Source: Symsagittifera roscoffensis (Eukaryota; Xenacoelomorpha; Acoela; Convolutidae). From it: 64,000 bases of DNA. A program made the translations under genes and the position numbers. The stretch is taken from positions 12,010,670 through 12,074,669 of the forward strand of contig NC_087062.1 in NCBI RefSeq assembly GCF_963678635.1, in the 5' to 3' direction. The notes below the pieces were generated by a model. The model had not been told where the DNA came from, searched no databases, and saw nothing but the letters and a program-made list of their open reading frames with translations. This document shows, piece by piece, positions 41,101-49,641 of the stretch (the first letter of the stretch is position 1; each line of letters begins with the position of its first letter).

Positions 41101-42673
41101 GGTTTTCGCTGCTCTCATCCGAGTCTTCATCCCATCCTTCACGCTCCCCGGACAATTTTCCTTCTCCGATTCCTTCTTCCGTGAACCTGGAACACTCCCC
41201 GGACTCTTGACCTAGTCCCAGGTGTTCAGTATCTTCTTTGAACGTCACTTTCTTTTTCCTAACCTTGGTCTGCTCCAGAATGTTTTCGGGGATTTTGTCA
41301 ACTAGTGACCGCACGACATCTTTGCTGTCAGTGATGCTTCCTCTTGATGAGTCAGTATCGTTCACTGTCTCTTTTCTCCGAAGTATAGTGACTTCCGGTT
41401 CCTCTTGACCCTTTTCTTGGACCACGGGCTTATCATCTGATAGTTTCTCGAGCAACCTCATTAAGTCATCATCTATCTGTGCAGTTCCTGCTTCTACCTG
41501 GTTAGGATCATAGCCTTTTGCCTTGAGCGTCTCCTTCACAATCTTCGACTTGAGTATTATCTCAATCGGAATCCTCTTGCTCCTCTTCAAGATGGTCTTC
41601 TCTGGAGGCTCTTTAGGCAATTCAGGATGATTTTCTATCGGTTTGCCTGACTTGTCCAGCCATCTCGTGAGTGGAAGACTGACGTACGTTTCCTTGTCCA
41701 TGAAGCAGAAGCCATCTTTGATTTCAGGTCTGTCTGCCTCTCTTTGCTCTTGTCTCTCATAGAACTCCGTCTTCTTACTCAAGCTGTCGGCATTCTGATG
41801 TTTATCTCGTGTTCTATGCTCAATTATCATGTTGGATCCATCCAGGCGAACTATCCACCTTCCAATGTAACTTTGGTCCATTGAGTACGTTTTCAGCCAG
41901 CTCAGTGCTCGGTTGTCGACTCGCAACTTGAATGGCTCACTGCCCAGGTATGCCATGTATTTCTCGACAAAGGTAACCACCGCGAACATCTCTGCTTTCG
42001 GTGCTCCGTACTTCATTTCGGTGTCGCTCAGGACTTTGCTCCCGTACGCTATTGGTCTCAAGACTGTCTTCCCATTCCATTCTTGTTCTTGGTGGAGAAT
42101 CCCAGAAATCGCGACTACCGACGCATCCGTGTCCAGCACGTATATCCCTTTCTCAGTCGGCATACCCAGTACTGGTGCCTCACATAGCTCTTTCTTTATT
42201 GTCTGGAATGACTCTTCTGCTGCGTTGTTCCACGTGAACTTCTTGCCCTTGTGTCTCATTAATTGTTGCATCGGGTATACCTTGTCCGCATAGCCTTTGA
42301 TGAATTCTCTATAATAGTTAGCGAAATCCAGGAAGCTCATCACATGGTGCTCTGTCTTCGGTGATTTCCAGGTCAGGACTGCTTCCACGGCGTCCGTATC
42401 AGGTCTGATGCCGTGCTTGTCTACCATCCTGCCCAAGTATTTTATTGAGTCCTTAAGTATCTCGCACTTTGATGGTTTACACTTTAGCCCCGACCTCTTC
42501 ATGCATGCAAACACTTCGTCAAGTCTCTCAATGTGGTCCTCCAGTGTTGGCGTGGCTATTACCACGTCATCCACGTAGCACATTACCAGGTTGCCATACT
42601 TCTTCGTCACGCCTATCAGCGCGTGTGCCATCAACCGCTGAAACAGAGTCCAACTTGGCATTGCAGAGTCCAA
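38198..42673 (-). CDS. pol: Element A pol, C-terminal part: RT end, RNase H, integrase, macro-like domain
   Basis: 1491 codons. In order: RT palm with CYVDDVVIAT (about residue 35), RNase H with VLDTDAS (about 180), an acidic low-complexity linker of about 250 residues (about 400-650), the integrase zinc domain (GHQAIDK…CLACLQ, about 720-757), the integrase core with Asp in QIDHQ (about 787), Asp in FQSDNGKAF (about 845) and Glu in GLVERQNRT (about 880), then a GPF module KWRGPFMITEV (about 1020). After another acidic linker comes a C-terminal domain of about 150 residues resembling a macrodomain (separate entry). The frame begins inside RT: the upstream part is in 42567-43346 and the two overlap near 42640-42660. 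Not an intact polymerase as it stands, unless that shift is bypassed. Confidence 0.93.
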   Translation of the reverse strand: MDSAMPSWTLFQRLMAHALIGVTKKYGNLVMCYVDDVVIATPTLEDHIERLDEVFACMKRSGLKCKPSKCEILKDSIKYLGRMVDKHGIRPDTDAVEAVLTWKSPKTEHHVMSFLDFANYYREFIKGYADKVYPMQQLMRHKGKKFTWNNAAEESFQTIKKELCEAPVLGMPTEKGIYVLDTDASVVAISGILHQEQEWNGKTVLRPIAYGSKVLSDTEMKYGAPKAEMFAVVTFVEKYMAYLGSEPFKLRVDNRALSWLKTYSMDQSYIGRWIVRLDGSNMIIEHRTRDKHQNADSLSKKTEFYERQEQREADRPEIKDGFCFMDKETYVSLPLTRWLDKSGKPIENHPELPKEPPEKTILKRSKRIPIEIILKSKIVKETLKAKGYDPNQVEAGTAQIDDDLMRLLEKLSDDKPVVQEKGQEEPEVTILRRKETVNDTDSSRGSITDSKDVVRSLVDKIPENILEQTKVRKKKVTFKEDTEHLGLGQESGECSRFTEEGIGEGKLSGEREGWDEDSDESSENQDSLCMILAEEKTRHHDRELQTDPSSGTYNMDIQEMRGGEELEKIAVARKPFRELSCNSNIRTNLVPEDDMKIVKKMICVKLSDDIHNPGEMNGHIMALKEHVKARYRLSDLIRAQPNDKMTSYLSKWIQSGVKEKGELEEDSYKILSQFYKEKKDLLYHTADGVVACKRKDEEKILHKHNLIILPQLYQTEVLFRSHDQMGHQAIDKVQQRILHRFDWPGMRKACERWMNACLACLQVKDPRKMKFPLKSVESSEFNEVVQIDHQKICMTESGYNQILVIIDHFTKLAEAVPCQTASAEETCDHLITYWISRYGCPMTFQSDNGKAFVGDLTKELTKRSHIAQAHSTTYHPQTNGLVERQNRTLVNMLRVYCSRYMTDWDKHLPQVVGAYNSTQHSTTGISPFMMLTGRERAMPLTFFYPEYEGKRTSPQAYVKEAIKRQQELNELCRRNTAQAQMRQRRKYDEKILQAKPYEVGQYVWVFQNVIPPKGTKKLLKKWRGPFMITEVHQQGQFYRLSTGRAAHYENLKPHVPSPEDWCIPKDMEGLEYLVVEPACEVNEKGTREKNDGNENLSLDDNEKIEVESEAGSFVEEDWNNPEQDEVPKWMEPDRPIPPGTRTGNRKRTGMRYNRYGDDFLIDKIQPDKLGEDLLSAGELEAEEERQVIDDGGHYPQEDYSTPELETDLEQSEIERRENTNLRILEWMRDVKDESREGQSIQQVDVSSANYMKAEDPLFGWTATDRPLDIPPDNSDPTTSTGTSINIFVRGVGVGLTHTENLMIKKLKEVKETSKLELEEEEPEPTIGRNFKTKFEIPNEYSENIMITDSDFILSNRTSAICITADMSFKSRLEADFRREYQNVEFLFRQRPGLGGMAALPPSVAQVPGKYLCFLVTRVNDRNTIDPEHVMLALTRLRDFMIERGITEVSMPVYDPNRGKLSSRELYAILHVVFAETEIMVYLHKKYYLSIA
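38201..38656 (-). other. Macrodomain-like C-terminal domain of pol
   Basis: Residues about 1340-1490 of the pol frame follow the plan of the TARG1/OARD1 macrodomain: SAICITADMS at the first strand and loop, GKYLCFLVTR in the middle, LRDFMIERGITEVSMPVYDP before the substrate loop, and VFAETEIMVYL as last strand. In that family the corresponding parts read like LAHCIS.D, YLITK, GVTDLSMP and VF..TDI.ITVY. The glycine-rich ADP-ribose loop and the catalytic Asp after SMP are not conserved here, so it may bind a different ligand or act as a structural module. Assignment rests on my alignment by eye. Confidence 0.6.
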
Positions 42674-43346
42674 ACGGCATCCGTTTCCATTGAAACAGAC
42701 CCAACTCGCAGGCGAACCCTGTCTTGTCCCTGTCCTGCTTCCTTAGTGGTACCTGCCAAAAGGCCGAGCCTAGATCAAGAGTCGTAAAAAATTTTGCATC
42801 ACCTAACTTCGAGAGGCTCTCATCAATTCTAGGTATGGGATAGGCATCCTTTACCGTGACGGAGTTCAGGTATCGAAAGTCACAACAAAACCTCAACTGG
42901 TCGCCTTTCTTTTTGGCCATCACTACTCCACACGCCCACGGTGACTTGGATGGTTCTATCATGTCATACTCTAGTAACGTCTCGATCTCTTTTCTACACG
43001 CGTCCGATTTGTGTGGGGTCATGCGCCTCGCCCCCTCCCTGTGTGGTACCGCGTTTTCCTCAAGTTCTATTTCATGCTCAACGAAATTACAACACCCGAT
43101 ATCCGCCTTATGCCTCGAAAAAACTTCCTCGTTCCGCTCTAGTACGTATTTGATGGCTTCGAGCTGTTCATCTTTCAGTTTGCCCCTCAAATGTTCAATC
43201 TCCGGCAGAACCGGTTTATCAGTTTGCATTTCATCTAGTGTGGGTCGCTCTGGAAAGTTCGAACAGCTCGACAGCCCATCGTCCGTTTCTGACTTAAGTG
43301 AGATAATAAGACCTGAAGAATCGTTTATTTTCTGCAATCGTCTCAA
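42567..43346 (-). CDS. pol: Element A pol, N-terminal part of reverse transcriptase
   Basis: About 259 codons, overlapping the end of gag in the -1 frame. The frame has no ATG at its left edge: its first codon after the overlap is TTG at 43346. RT motifs run in order: EIETLLEYDMIEPSKSPWA, GVVMAKKKG, RFCCDFRYLN, YPIPRIDESLSKL, FFTTLDLGSAFWQVPL and MPFGLCNA. The last motif is followed by a change of frame, after which RT continues in the neighbouring frame at about 42655. Expression by -1 frameshifting from gag is likely from the overlap, although the heptamer at the overlap (around ACAAAATTTGTA) is not in canonical slippery phase. Confidence 0.88.
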   Translation of the reverse strand: MRRLQKINDSSGLIISLKSETDDGLSSCSNFPERPTLDEMQTDKPVLPEIEHLRGKLKDEQLEAIKYVLERNEEVFSRHKADIGCCNFVEHEIELEENAVPHREGARRMTPHKSDACRKEIETLLEYDMIEPSKSPWACGVVMAKKKGDQLRFCCDFRYLNSVTVKDAYPIPRIDESLSKLGDAKFFTTLDLGSAFWQVPLRKQDRDKTGFACELGLFQWKRMPFGLCNAKLDSVSAVDGTRADRRDEEVWQPGNVLRG

Positions 43347-46300
43347 GATACAAATTTTGTCCCTGTGATTGGGACAATCAACAACTTCATTTTGTTTTGA
43401 GTTCTCAATCGTTTCATATCGAGTTTTAACCGGTAAAGCATATCCCAGTTTCCTCCCTCTCTGTATCGTGATCGTATATCAAGGGTATTCAACAAGACAC
43501 TGACGCAGAGGCCGCTCTTCGTTATCGAGAATGATCTTCCTAAAACAGCAGCACTTTGACTATTAGGATTTGGAACTATACACACTTGCTTGTTGTCACT
43601 TAGTTCATTGTAATTTTTCATCCTCAAGCTTACGATTGCCGCTTCATTAGCTTTTAGCCTCACCCTCCTACTTAAGAATACCGGTGCTTTGTTTTCATTT
43701 GCCATTAGTAAATTTACCGGTTTGATTGCGTACCTCCTATCCGGGTTCCGTATCCTGAACATTGCGTTATTTAGATCAATCGTTACGTCGAAATTCCTGA
43801 TGAAGTCTCTGCCCAAAATGAATTGGTCAGATTCATCTAGGTTTTCTACCACGATAAAGCTCATCCACAGGTTACGTTCCCCCAAATTGAGGGCTATTAT
43901 CGGCGTCCTGCCCAGCACCCGAAGGGCCCCTTTGTTTGCAGCTGACAGCCGTATTCTCGAGTCTATCAAGTCACTTTTGTCAAAGCCCATCCTTTCCCAA
44001 GTTTCGATTGGTATGACGCTCAAGACTGCTCCCGTATCAAGTAACGCTCGCAACTGAGTCTTTTTGCCACTTATATCTAGCACGTGCCCTGTCACATCTG
44101 CCTCTGTCCCGATGTGCATTGCATCTTCTTCAAGCATGGCGCAGTGTCCAATCGATCTCACTTTCAACTCTTCTTTCCCTACGTAGATCTGCCCAATTAG
44201 GTCTTCGTCACATGTTATCATTGTCTTGGTATAGATGTTGATCCCATCTATATCTAGCATCACCTCGTGACCATAAGCTTCAGTATACCTGTTATCAACA
44301 CGTACCGACTTGCTGCCCCCTCTCGTGAGTAGTGCTCTCAACGCTCTAGAAGTCGTTTGTGGGCTTATACCGCTCAAGTAATCTGCGTACACTTCAATGT
44401 GCATTATTGTCTGGTCGCTCGGTTCGCTCAAGTTGCTGGTTACCTCGTGGCCGCCCACTGTGATTATCGACATTATTCTAGCCCCAATTTTCGATATGCC
44501 GAATGGCTTTCCCGTCACCATTTTTACAGTGTTACAATTCCCCGTCTTTGTTGAGCCCGGTACAGCCTCTGGTGTTTGGTTCGATCCGGTTAATGCTTCG
44601 TTAAAATTCTGTCTTTCGATCTCCAGCTTTAGTCGTTGCTCTATTTCTTTCGCAGCCAGATCCTGTTTCACTTTGGCAATTGCTTCCGTCGCCGCTTTCT
44701 CATAATTTATCTCTAGAGAGTTCCCGGCCGCGGATTCTATCGCACCATTAACATGTGTTACAGCTTCCACTGTCTTCGTCGGCAATTCCGTGCTTGGTGC
44801 TCCTAAGTTCCTCGATTCAAACTCGTTTTGCCTGTTCCGCTGATTCTGCACCGCCGCTAATGCCAACTTATGTTTGGGGTGACTCTGGTCCTTGACCGCT
44901 TCCCAGAACAAGGGACAATCCATTCTGAAGTGCCCCTCCTGGTTACAGAAGAAGCATTTAGCGCCTATCTTGATGATTAAGCCACTATAGTACTCGTGTT
45001 CCTCCATCTGGCTCATGTCCTCCTCATCCTTCATGCCTTGTTTGTATGTTGTGCAGTCAGCCACGTGGTGATCCGCCGACCCGCAGTTCGCGCATGATCT
45101 GCGCTTGTCCATGTCATCTCTCGGCTTGTACCATGACGACCTCTGGGGTTGACTTCCCCCTTGCGTGTTCCTGTTTTCTGAATATGAGTATTTCTTGGGT
45201 TTCATCAGCATGTATTCCCTTGATTTCTGTCTCATTTCTTCTGGGGTCGGTGCGCTGTCTTTCGACAATGTGTAGTATGTTGCTAACATTGTTCTTAAGT
45301 CATCACTTTTTACCCCATCAATGAACTTCGAGGCAATGCTAAAGTTTCTTCTGTTTGTCGACTCCTCCGGGTCACTCCTTCTTCTCAAGCTCTCGAGGTC
45401 ATCTAGGAACCAATCAATTGACTCGTCGTCCCTCTGCCTTCTCTTTTCAAATCGCATCATCGCTTGGTGACCCTTCATGCCTGATCCGAATCGATTCAGC
45501 AATATTTCGAAGATTTTGTCCGCGGTGTCGCGTTCTTCTTCTTTCTTTGCAACCACGCATTTCAATGCCGTGCCTTCCAGGTTGCTGAGTATGGCTGTGC
45601 ATGCTTGCCTTTCATCATTTAAGTTATCTTGCTCTAGATGTAATCTCATCACTTCCACCCACGTGTCAATGCATCCATCTGAGTCGTCTTTGAATTCTTT
45701 TGGCTTCTTGAAAGTTTTTCTTGATTTTCCGTCTCTCCTATCGCTCGAGTTAGTGTTCCTCGTGGCGAAGGCCTCTAGAGTCCTGTTCATCATCTCCCAA
45801 GTGCTTGCCCACGTCATTGCATCCGGACCTGCGTTGCTGCTAGCTGTTGAGTCCCCCGGACCACTCGTTGTGTTTGATGTCCCACTTTTCATGATTGTTT
45901 TAGCAGCTGTTGGTGCTATGCTTACCGCATCCTGGTTTAAAGGCAACGGTGTCGATTGCCGTTTGTTTCTTTGTGGTTCCACAAAGTCAACTCTGGTGCC
46001 TTGCGTGCGATCCACTGCCGGTCTTTCTTGTGAGGTAGAATTTCTCAAGATTGCATCCAACTTCGCCTGTATCGCACTAGAACTTTCGGCCTGATTCCTG
46101 TTCATTATGTCCATTTTCTTTTCCAGGCTACCTAATTGGCTGTTGACATCATCATATCGGTTTTTCAACTGTTGCATATCTTTTTTGATGTTTTTATCTC
46201 GTTCTTCATTGGTGGCATTTACCTTGTCCGACATCTGCTGGAGTCTCTCGTCTGTCGCCTTAGCCAGGTTAAAATGACTATCCAGATATTCGTGTCTGTT

Positions 46301-46963
46301 GTATTTTAACTCCTTCTTTATCATGTTTCTATCTTCCTCACTATACTTTAGTTTTTTGTCGATCTGATTTAGCTTTGTCATCAGGTCGCCATGCTCAAGA
46401 GCAGCTGTTTCATGAACAGCCGTTGTCTTGTTTTCGGCTGCCTCTTCTGTTCTGGCTTGTTCTTCCTTTGGGTCGGCTTCTGTCGCCTTCGTGCTCACTG
46501 TCCCAAATGTTCGTGTTCTTCCAGTCTGTGATTCTTCGGCCGTGTTGTCTTTCGATTTCATTCCGACCATCATCGCCAACTTTTCTGTAAAAGATGTCTT
46601 CTTTACTTGAGAGTCATCTTTCACCGTTTCTCGGGTATTGCCTGTTGTGTCTTCCAACGCGTCTATCGGCAAAAACTCCACGGTTTTTGGATTTTGATCT
46701 TCCATATGGGGCATCGGTGTGGATTCCGTTGTCTTTTTCTCCACTTCATCTACGCTTTGGTCTGGTGTCTCTAGGTCGATTTCGATTGTGGGCTCCAACT
46801 GTTTTTCCCTCGCATCTTCTCGCGTCTTGCTCTCGGTGCCACTCCTCGTGCTGACCATGCTAACTGAAAAGTTATCTTTTGTTTTGCCTGGGCCCCTTGA
46901 TGTCGTTCCGCGCAGCGACGAGTTATATTTCGTGTTTGATCCACTTGACCTTTTTTCTAGCAC
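43343..46963 (-). CDS. gag: Element A gag with zinc knuckles and aspartic protease
   Basis: 1206 open codons. Residues 1-190 are charged and low in complexity. About 195-290 form a coiled coil (KLNQIDKKLKYSEEDRN, KNRYDDVNSQLGSLEKKMD). About 420-540 is the retrotransposon gag core (DTWVEVMRLHLEQDNLND, IFEILLNRFGSGMKG, SIDWFLDDLESLRRRS). Two CX2CX4HX4C knuckles follow: CANCGSADHHVADC (about 625) and CFFCNQEGHFRMDC (about 672), unusually 35 residues apart. The aspartic protease motif LLDTGAVLSVIP is at about 973, with FILGRDFIRNFDV about 80 residues later. Gag and protease share one frame and pol is in -1. The gag of element B is about two-thirds identical over the core. Confidence 0.93.
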   Translation of the reverse strand: MLEKRSSGSNTKYNSSLRGTTSRGPGKTKDNFSVSMVSTRSGTESKTREDAREKQLEPTIEIDLETPDQSVDEVEKKTTESTPMPHMEDQNPKTVEFLPIDALEDTTGNTRETVKDDSQVKKTSFTEKLAMMVGMKSKDNTAEESQTGRTRTFGTVSTKATEADPKEEQARTEEAAENKTTAVHETAALEHGDLMTKLNQIDKKLKYSEEDRNMIKKELKYNRHEYLDSHFNLAKATDERLQQMSDKVNATNEERDKNIKKDMQQLKNRYDDVNSQLGSLEKKMDIMNRNQAESSSAIQAKLDAILRNSTSQERPAVDRTQGTRVDFVEPQRNKRQSTPLPLNQDAVSIAPTAAKTIMKSGTSNTTSGPGDSTASSNAGPDAMTWASTWEMMNRTLEAFATRNTNSSDRRDGKSRKTFKKPKEFKDDSDGCIDTWVEVMRLHLEQDNLNDERQACTAILSNLEGTALKCVVAKKEEERDTADKIFEILLNRFGSGMKGHQAMMRFEKRRQRDDESIDWFLDDLESLRRRSDPEESTNRRNFSIASKFIDGVKSDDLRTMLATYYTLSKDSAPTPEEMRQKSREYMLMKPKKYSYSENRNTQGGSQPQRSSWYKPRDDMDKRRSCANCGSADHHVADCTTYKQGMKDEEDMSQMEEHEYYSGLIIKIGAKCFFCNQEGHFRMDCPLFWEAVKDQSHPKHKLALAAVQNQRNRQNEFESRNLGAPSTELPTKTVEAVTHVNGAIESAAGNSLEINYEKAATEAIAKVKQDLAAKEIEQRLKLEIERQNFNEALTGSNQTPEAVPGSTKTGNCNTVKMVTGKPFGISKIGARIMSIITVGGHEVTSNLSEPSDQTIMHIEVYADYLSGISPQTTSRALRALLTRGGSKSVRVDNRYTEAYGHEVMLDIDGINIYTKTMITCDEDLIGQIYVGKEELKVRSIGHCAMLEEDAMHIGTEADVTGHVLDISGKKTQLRALLDTGAVLSVIPIETWERMGFDKSDLIDSRIRLSAANKGALRVLGRTPIIALNLGERNLWMSFIVVENLDESDQFILGRDFIRNFDVTIDLNNAMFRIRNPDRRYAIKPVNLLMANENKAPVFLSRRVRLKANEAAIVSLRMKNYNELSDNKQVCIVPNPNSQSAAVLGRSFSITKSGLCVSVLLNTLDIRSRYREGGNWDMLYRLKLDMKRLRTQNKMKLLIVPITGTKFVS

Positions 46964-47269
46964 CGGTACCCTACTCCGTCTCAGTATTTCTATTTACAAT
47001 TGATCGTATTTACAATATTATTATATACACAATTCTATTCTACGAATAAAATCTTCTGTGAAAAAGAATTTTAAAAAGAAATATACAACGTGATAAAAAC
47101 CTTTCTTGAAACTTTCTTTATTTGTGGTCCCAACCGTACCGGGTTCCGACTAGTGTTATTCTGTTTTAAATCTGTCTCAAACACTTATTGTAATTTTACT
47201 TCAATTTTTATACCGTCCTAAGACTTCCAGTTACCGTCCCTACTCTTCTTTGTACCGTCCCAGGCTTCT

Positions 47270-48085
47270 TTCTACTGTCCCAAGACTGTTCGGTACTGTC
47301 CCAGTACTTCGTCAGTGTCCCAAGACCCTTGTCCTGAGAGTACTATCCCAAGGCTACTGTCCCAAGACTAGTGTCCCAAGACTAGTGTCCCAAGACTACT
47401 GTCCCAAGGCTAGTGTCCCAAGACTAGTGTCCCAAGACTAGTGTCCCAAGACTACTGTCCCAAGGCTAGTGTCCCAAGACTACTGTCCCAAGGCTAGTGT
47501 CCCAAGACTACTGTCCCAAGGCTAGTGTCCCAAGGTTAGTGTCCCAAGACTACTGTCCCAAGGCTAGTGTCCCACGACTACTGTCCCAAGACTACTATCC
47601 CAAGGCTAGTGTCCCAAGACTACTGTCCCAAGACCACTGTCCCAAGACCCTTGTCCCAAGACCCTGTCCCAAGACCCTTGTCCCAAGACCCTTGTCCCAA
47701 GATCACTGTCCCAAGACCCTTGTCCCAAGACCCTGTCCCAAGACCCTTGTCCCAAGACTCTGTCCCAAGACCACTGTCCCAAAACCCTGTCCCAAGACCC
47801 TTGTCCCAAGACCACTGTCCCAAGACCACTGTCCCAAAACCACTGTCCCAAGACCACTGTCCCAAGACCACTGTCCCAAGACCACTGTCCCAAGACCCTG
47901 TCCCAAGACCCTTGTCCCAAGACCACTGTCCTAAGACCACTGTCCCAAGACCACTGTCCCAAGACCACTGTCCCAAGACTGTATCAAGACTGTTCTGGTC
48001 CAACACTGTCCCAGGACTGCACCGTCCCAAGACTGTCCCCAGACTACTCTGTCCCAAGACTTCTTTGGCACTGTCCCAAGACTGT
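47270..48085 (-). repeat. Minisatellite, 13-14-bp unit, in the leader of element A
   Basis: On the plus strand GTCCCAAGACTACT, GTCCCAAGACCACT, GTCCCAAGACCCTT and the 13-mer GTCCCAAGACCCT alternate over about 800 bp, roughly 57 copies, with the first third richer in the ACTAGT/ACTACT variant and the rest in ACCACT/CCCTT. In element sense the core is AGTCTTGGGACAGT. The leader of element B carries a related but longer unit with the same core. Confidence 0.95.
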
Positions 48086-48957
48086 TGACAAGTGTCTGAG
48101 CGGTGGGACCTCTTTCTTGTTCGTTATGGGGACTTCTTGATTCACTGTACCTTGTACCACCACTCAAGCTCTAGTAAAATTTTCCCAAAAACCCTCTCTT
48201 AAAAGCCAAATGCTGACCCCCTTTTTTCTTATTTCTTTTTAATTACCTCTCTTTCAATGTTCCAAGCAATTTGAGACCAAAACCTGTACGCAGGTATCTT
48301 GTGATCACCTGTTCGTATAAAAACTAAACAAATCTTCACCAAAATGCAACAAAAATCCAAGCTAGAAAAAGTAATAAAAACGGAAAGATGAGCCCACCTA
48401 AAATTCAAAGGTGACCAATGTCTACCTTTTGTCGAAAAAAAATTTGTCTGGTACCTAATTGCCACGCGTTTTCCTCCCCCCAACTAATAATATATTGGGT
48501 ATCACCAGAATTGTCTACGTCCGTTCCCCCCTACCAATCCGACCAGGGTAACTTCCTTAACTCGAGTTCAAATTTCGATATCCACTTATTATTACCAACG
48601 CGTGTTAATGACTAATGTAACTAAATCAACGATGTCGATTAATTAGTTGCTCTAATTTTCTCCCTTTTTACAATTTATAACCGCCAACCTCTAACTTAAC
48701 CAGCCCCCCTTCTAACCTCCCCCCTTTCTAGCCCCCCTTCTTAAGCCTAAAAATTACCTTAAGCGCCGGGTGCTAAACTTCTCAAGAGAAAACCGTAGAC
48801 CTGTTTCCAGGCCTGCTTAAGTAAAAACGTTCCTCAAAACCGGGGGATTTCGCTTATCCAATTTTAGACTTATCTCCTATAATGTAATGTGGATTTTAAC
48901 GATACCCGTTCTGCCCAACTTGAGAACTCGAGAACTGCCAAATCCTTCTTGGCTGCT

Positions 48958-49150
48958 TTCCCACTCGACTGGTCACCTGTTCCAGTCCAGTCTCCTATTG
49001 GTTCAGCTCAAGTGTTCCTGAACCACTTTCCCACTCGGCTGGTCACCTCTTCTAGTCGAGTCTCCTATTGGTTCAGCTCAAGTGCTCCTGAACCACTTTC
49101 CCACTCGGCTGGTCACCTCTTCCAGTCAAGTCTCCTTGTTGTCCAGCTAA
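48958..49150 (-). repeat. 70-bp tandem repeat, 2.8 copies, in the leader
   Basis: The phrase CCCACTCGRCTGGTCACCT starts at 48960, 49030 and 49100, each followed by CCAGTC.AGTCTCCTATTGGTTCAGCTCAAG and TGAACCACTTT. The third copy degrades after about 49140. Confidence 0.9.
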
Positions 49151-49611
49151 GTTCCAAGCTATCTGAAAACCCTTGACAACGCCCCACACTCGGGCACTTT
49201 ATTAAGGTTACTGGGTTAAATTGCTAGGTTGATCGAAACGACCGAACTTTTAAAACAGTATGGGTATACTATTTAATTAATATAAAGGTTTGATCCAACT
49301 AATCTGGTGTCAAAGTCACTGTCTTTTTTCGTTTTATGGTTTTTGTTCCTTTTTCTATTCTTTTTTGGTTTTTGTTTTGCTTTTTGTCTTTTTGCTCGTG
49401 TTTTTGTCCCCCTAGTTGCCCCCCTTTACTCGGTTAGCTAACCCTCGTTCGGAGAGCGTACCAGGAATTTTTCTCGAATTTTCTTTAAAAGCTATCACGG
49501 TACAACCGGAAAGCTTGCACGTTCCTGTCGAACCGCACCGCCGGTACTCTAGAATGGGCATTTAGCCCGAAGCTGTCTCAAGTGGGTTCGACTCCGTAGT
49601 CTTGATGTCGT

Positions 49612-49629
49612 AAACACCCAGGAGCGCCA
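49612..49629 (-). other. Primer-binding-site candidate of element A
   Basis: The minus strand reads TGGCGCTCCTGGGTGTTT, beginning 12 nt inside the 5' LTR. TGG at the start matches a tRNA CCA end, and the same TGGCGCTCCTG stands at the same place in element B (55716-55726 and its duplicate). I cannot name the tRNA. The next 70 nt are also conserved and contain, on the plus strand, GGTTCGACTCC (49585-49595), an exact pol III B-box match. Confidence 0.6.
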
Positions 49630-49641
49630 TAAAAACACTAT

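Larger units (their letters stand above)
46964..49611 (-). other. Long leader (5' UTR) of element A
   Basis: About 2.65 kb between the primer-binding site and the gag ATG. It holds the minisatellite 47270-48085 and the 70-bp tandem at 48958-49150 (separate entries). The remainder is pyrimidine-rich on the plus strand (for example 48660-48745) and carries no convincing frame. The frames seen across the minisatellite exist only because the repeat lacks stops. Confidence 0.75.

Noticed and set aside
38223-46854. Many plus-strand frames of 60-230 codons opposite gag and pol.
   Set aside because: They are antisense shadows of the minus-strand element genes, rich in Ser, Pro and Leu as expected from reverse-complement reading.
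47270-48085. Long proline/lysine-rich and tryptophan/glycine-rich reading frames on both strands; also a superficial CRISPR-like look.
   Set aside because: The frames exist only because the 13-14-bp unit has no stop codon, and unit length is not a multiple of three. There are no unique spacers, so it is a minisatellite and not a CRISPR array.
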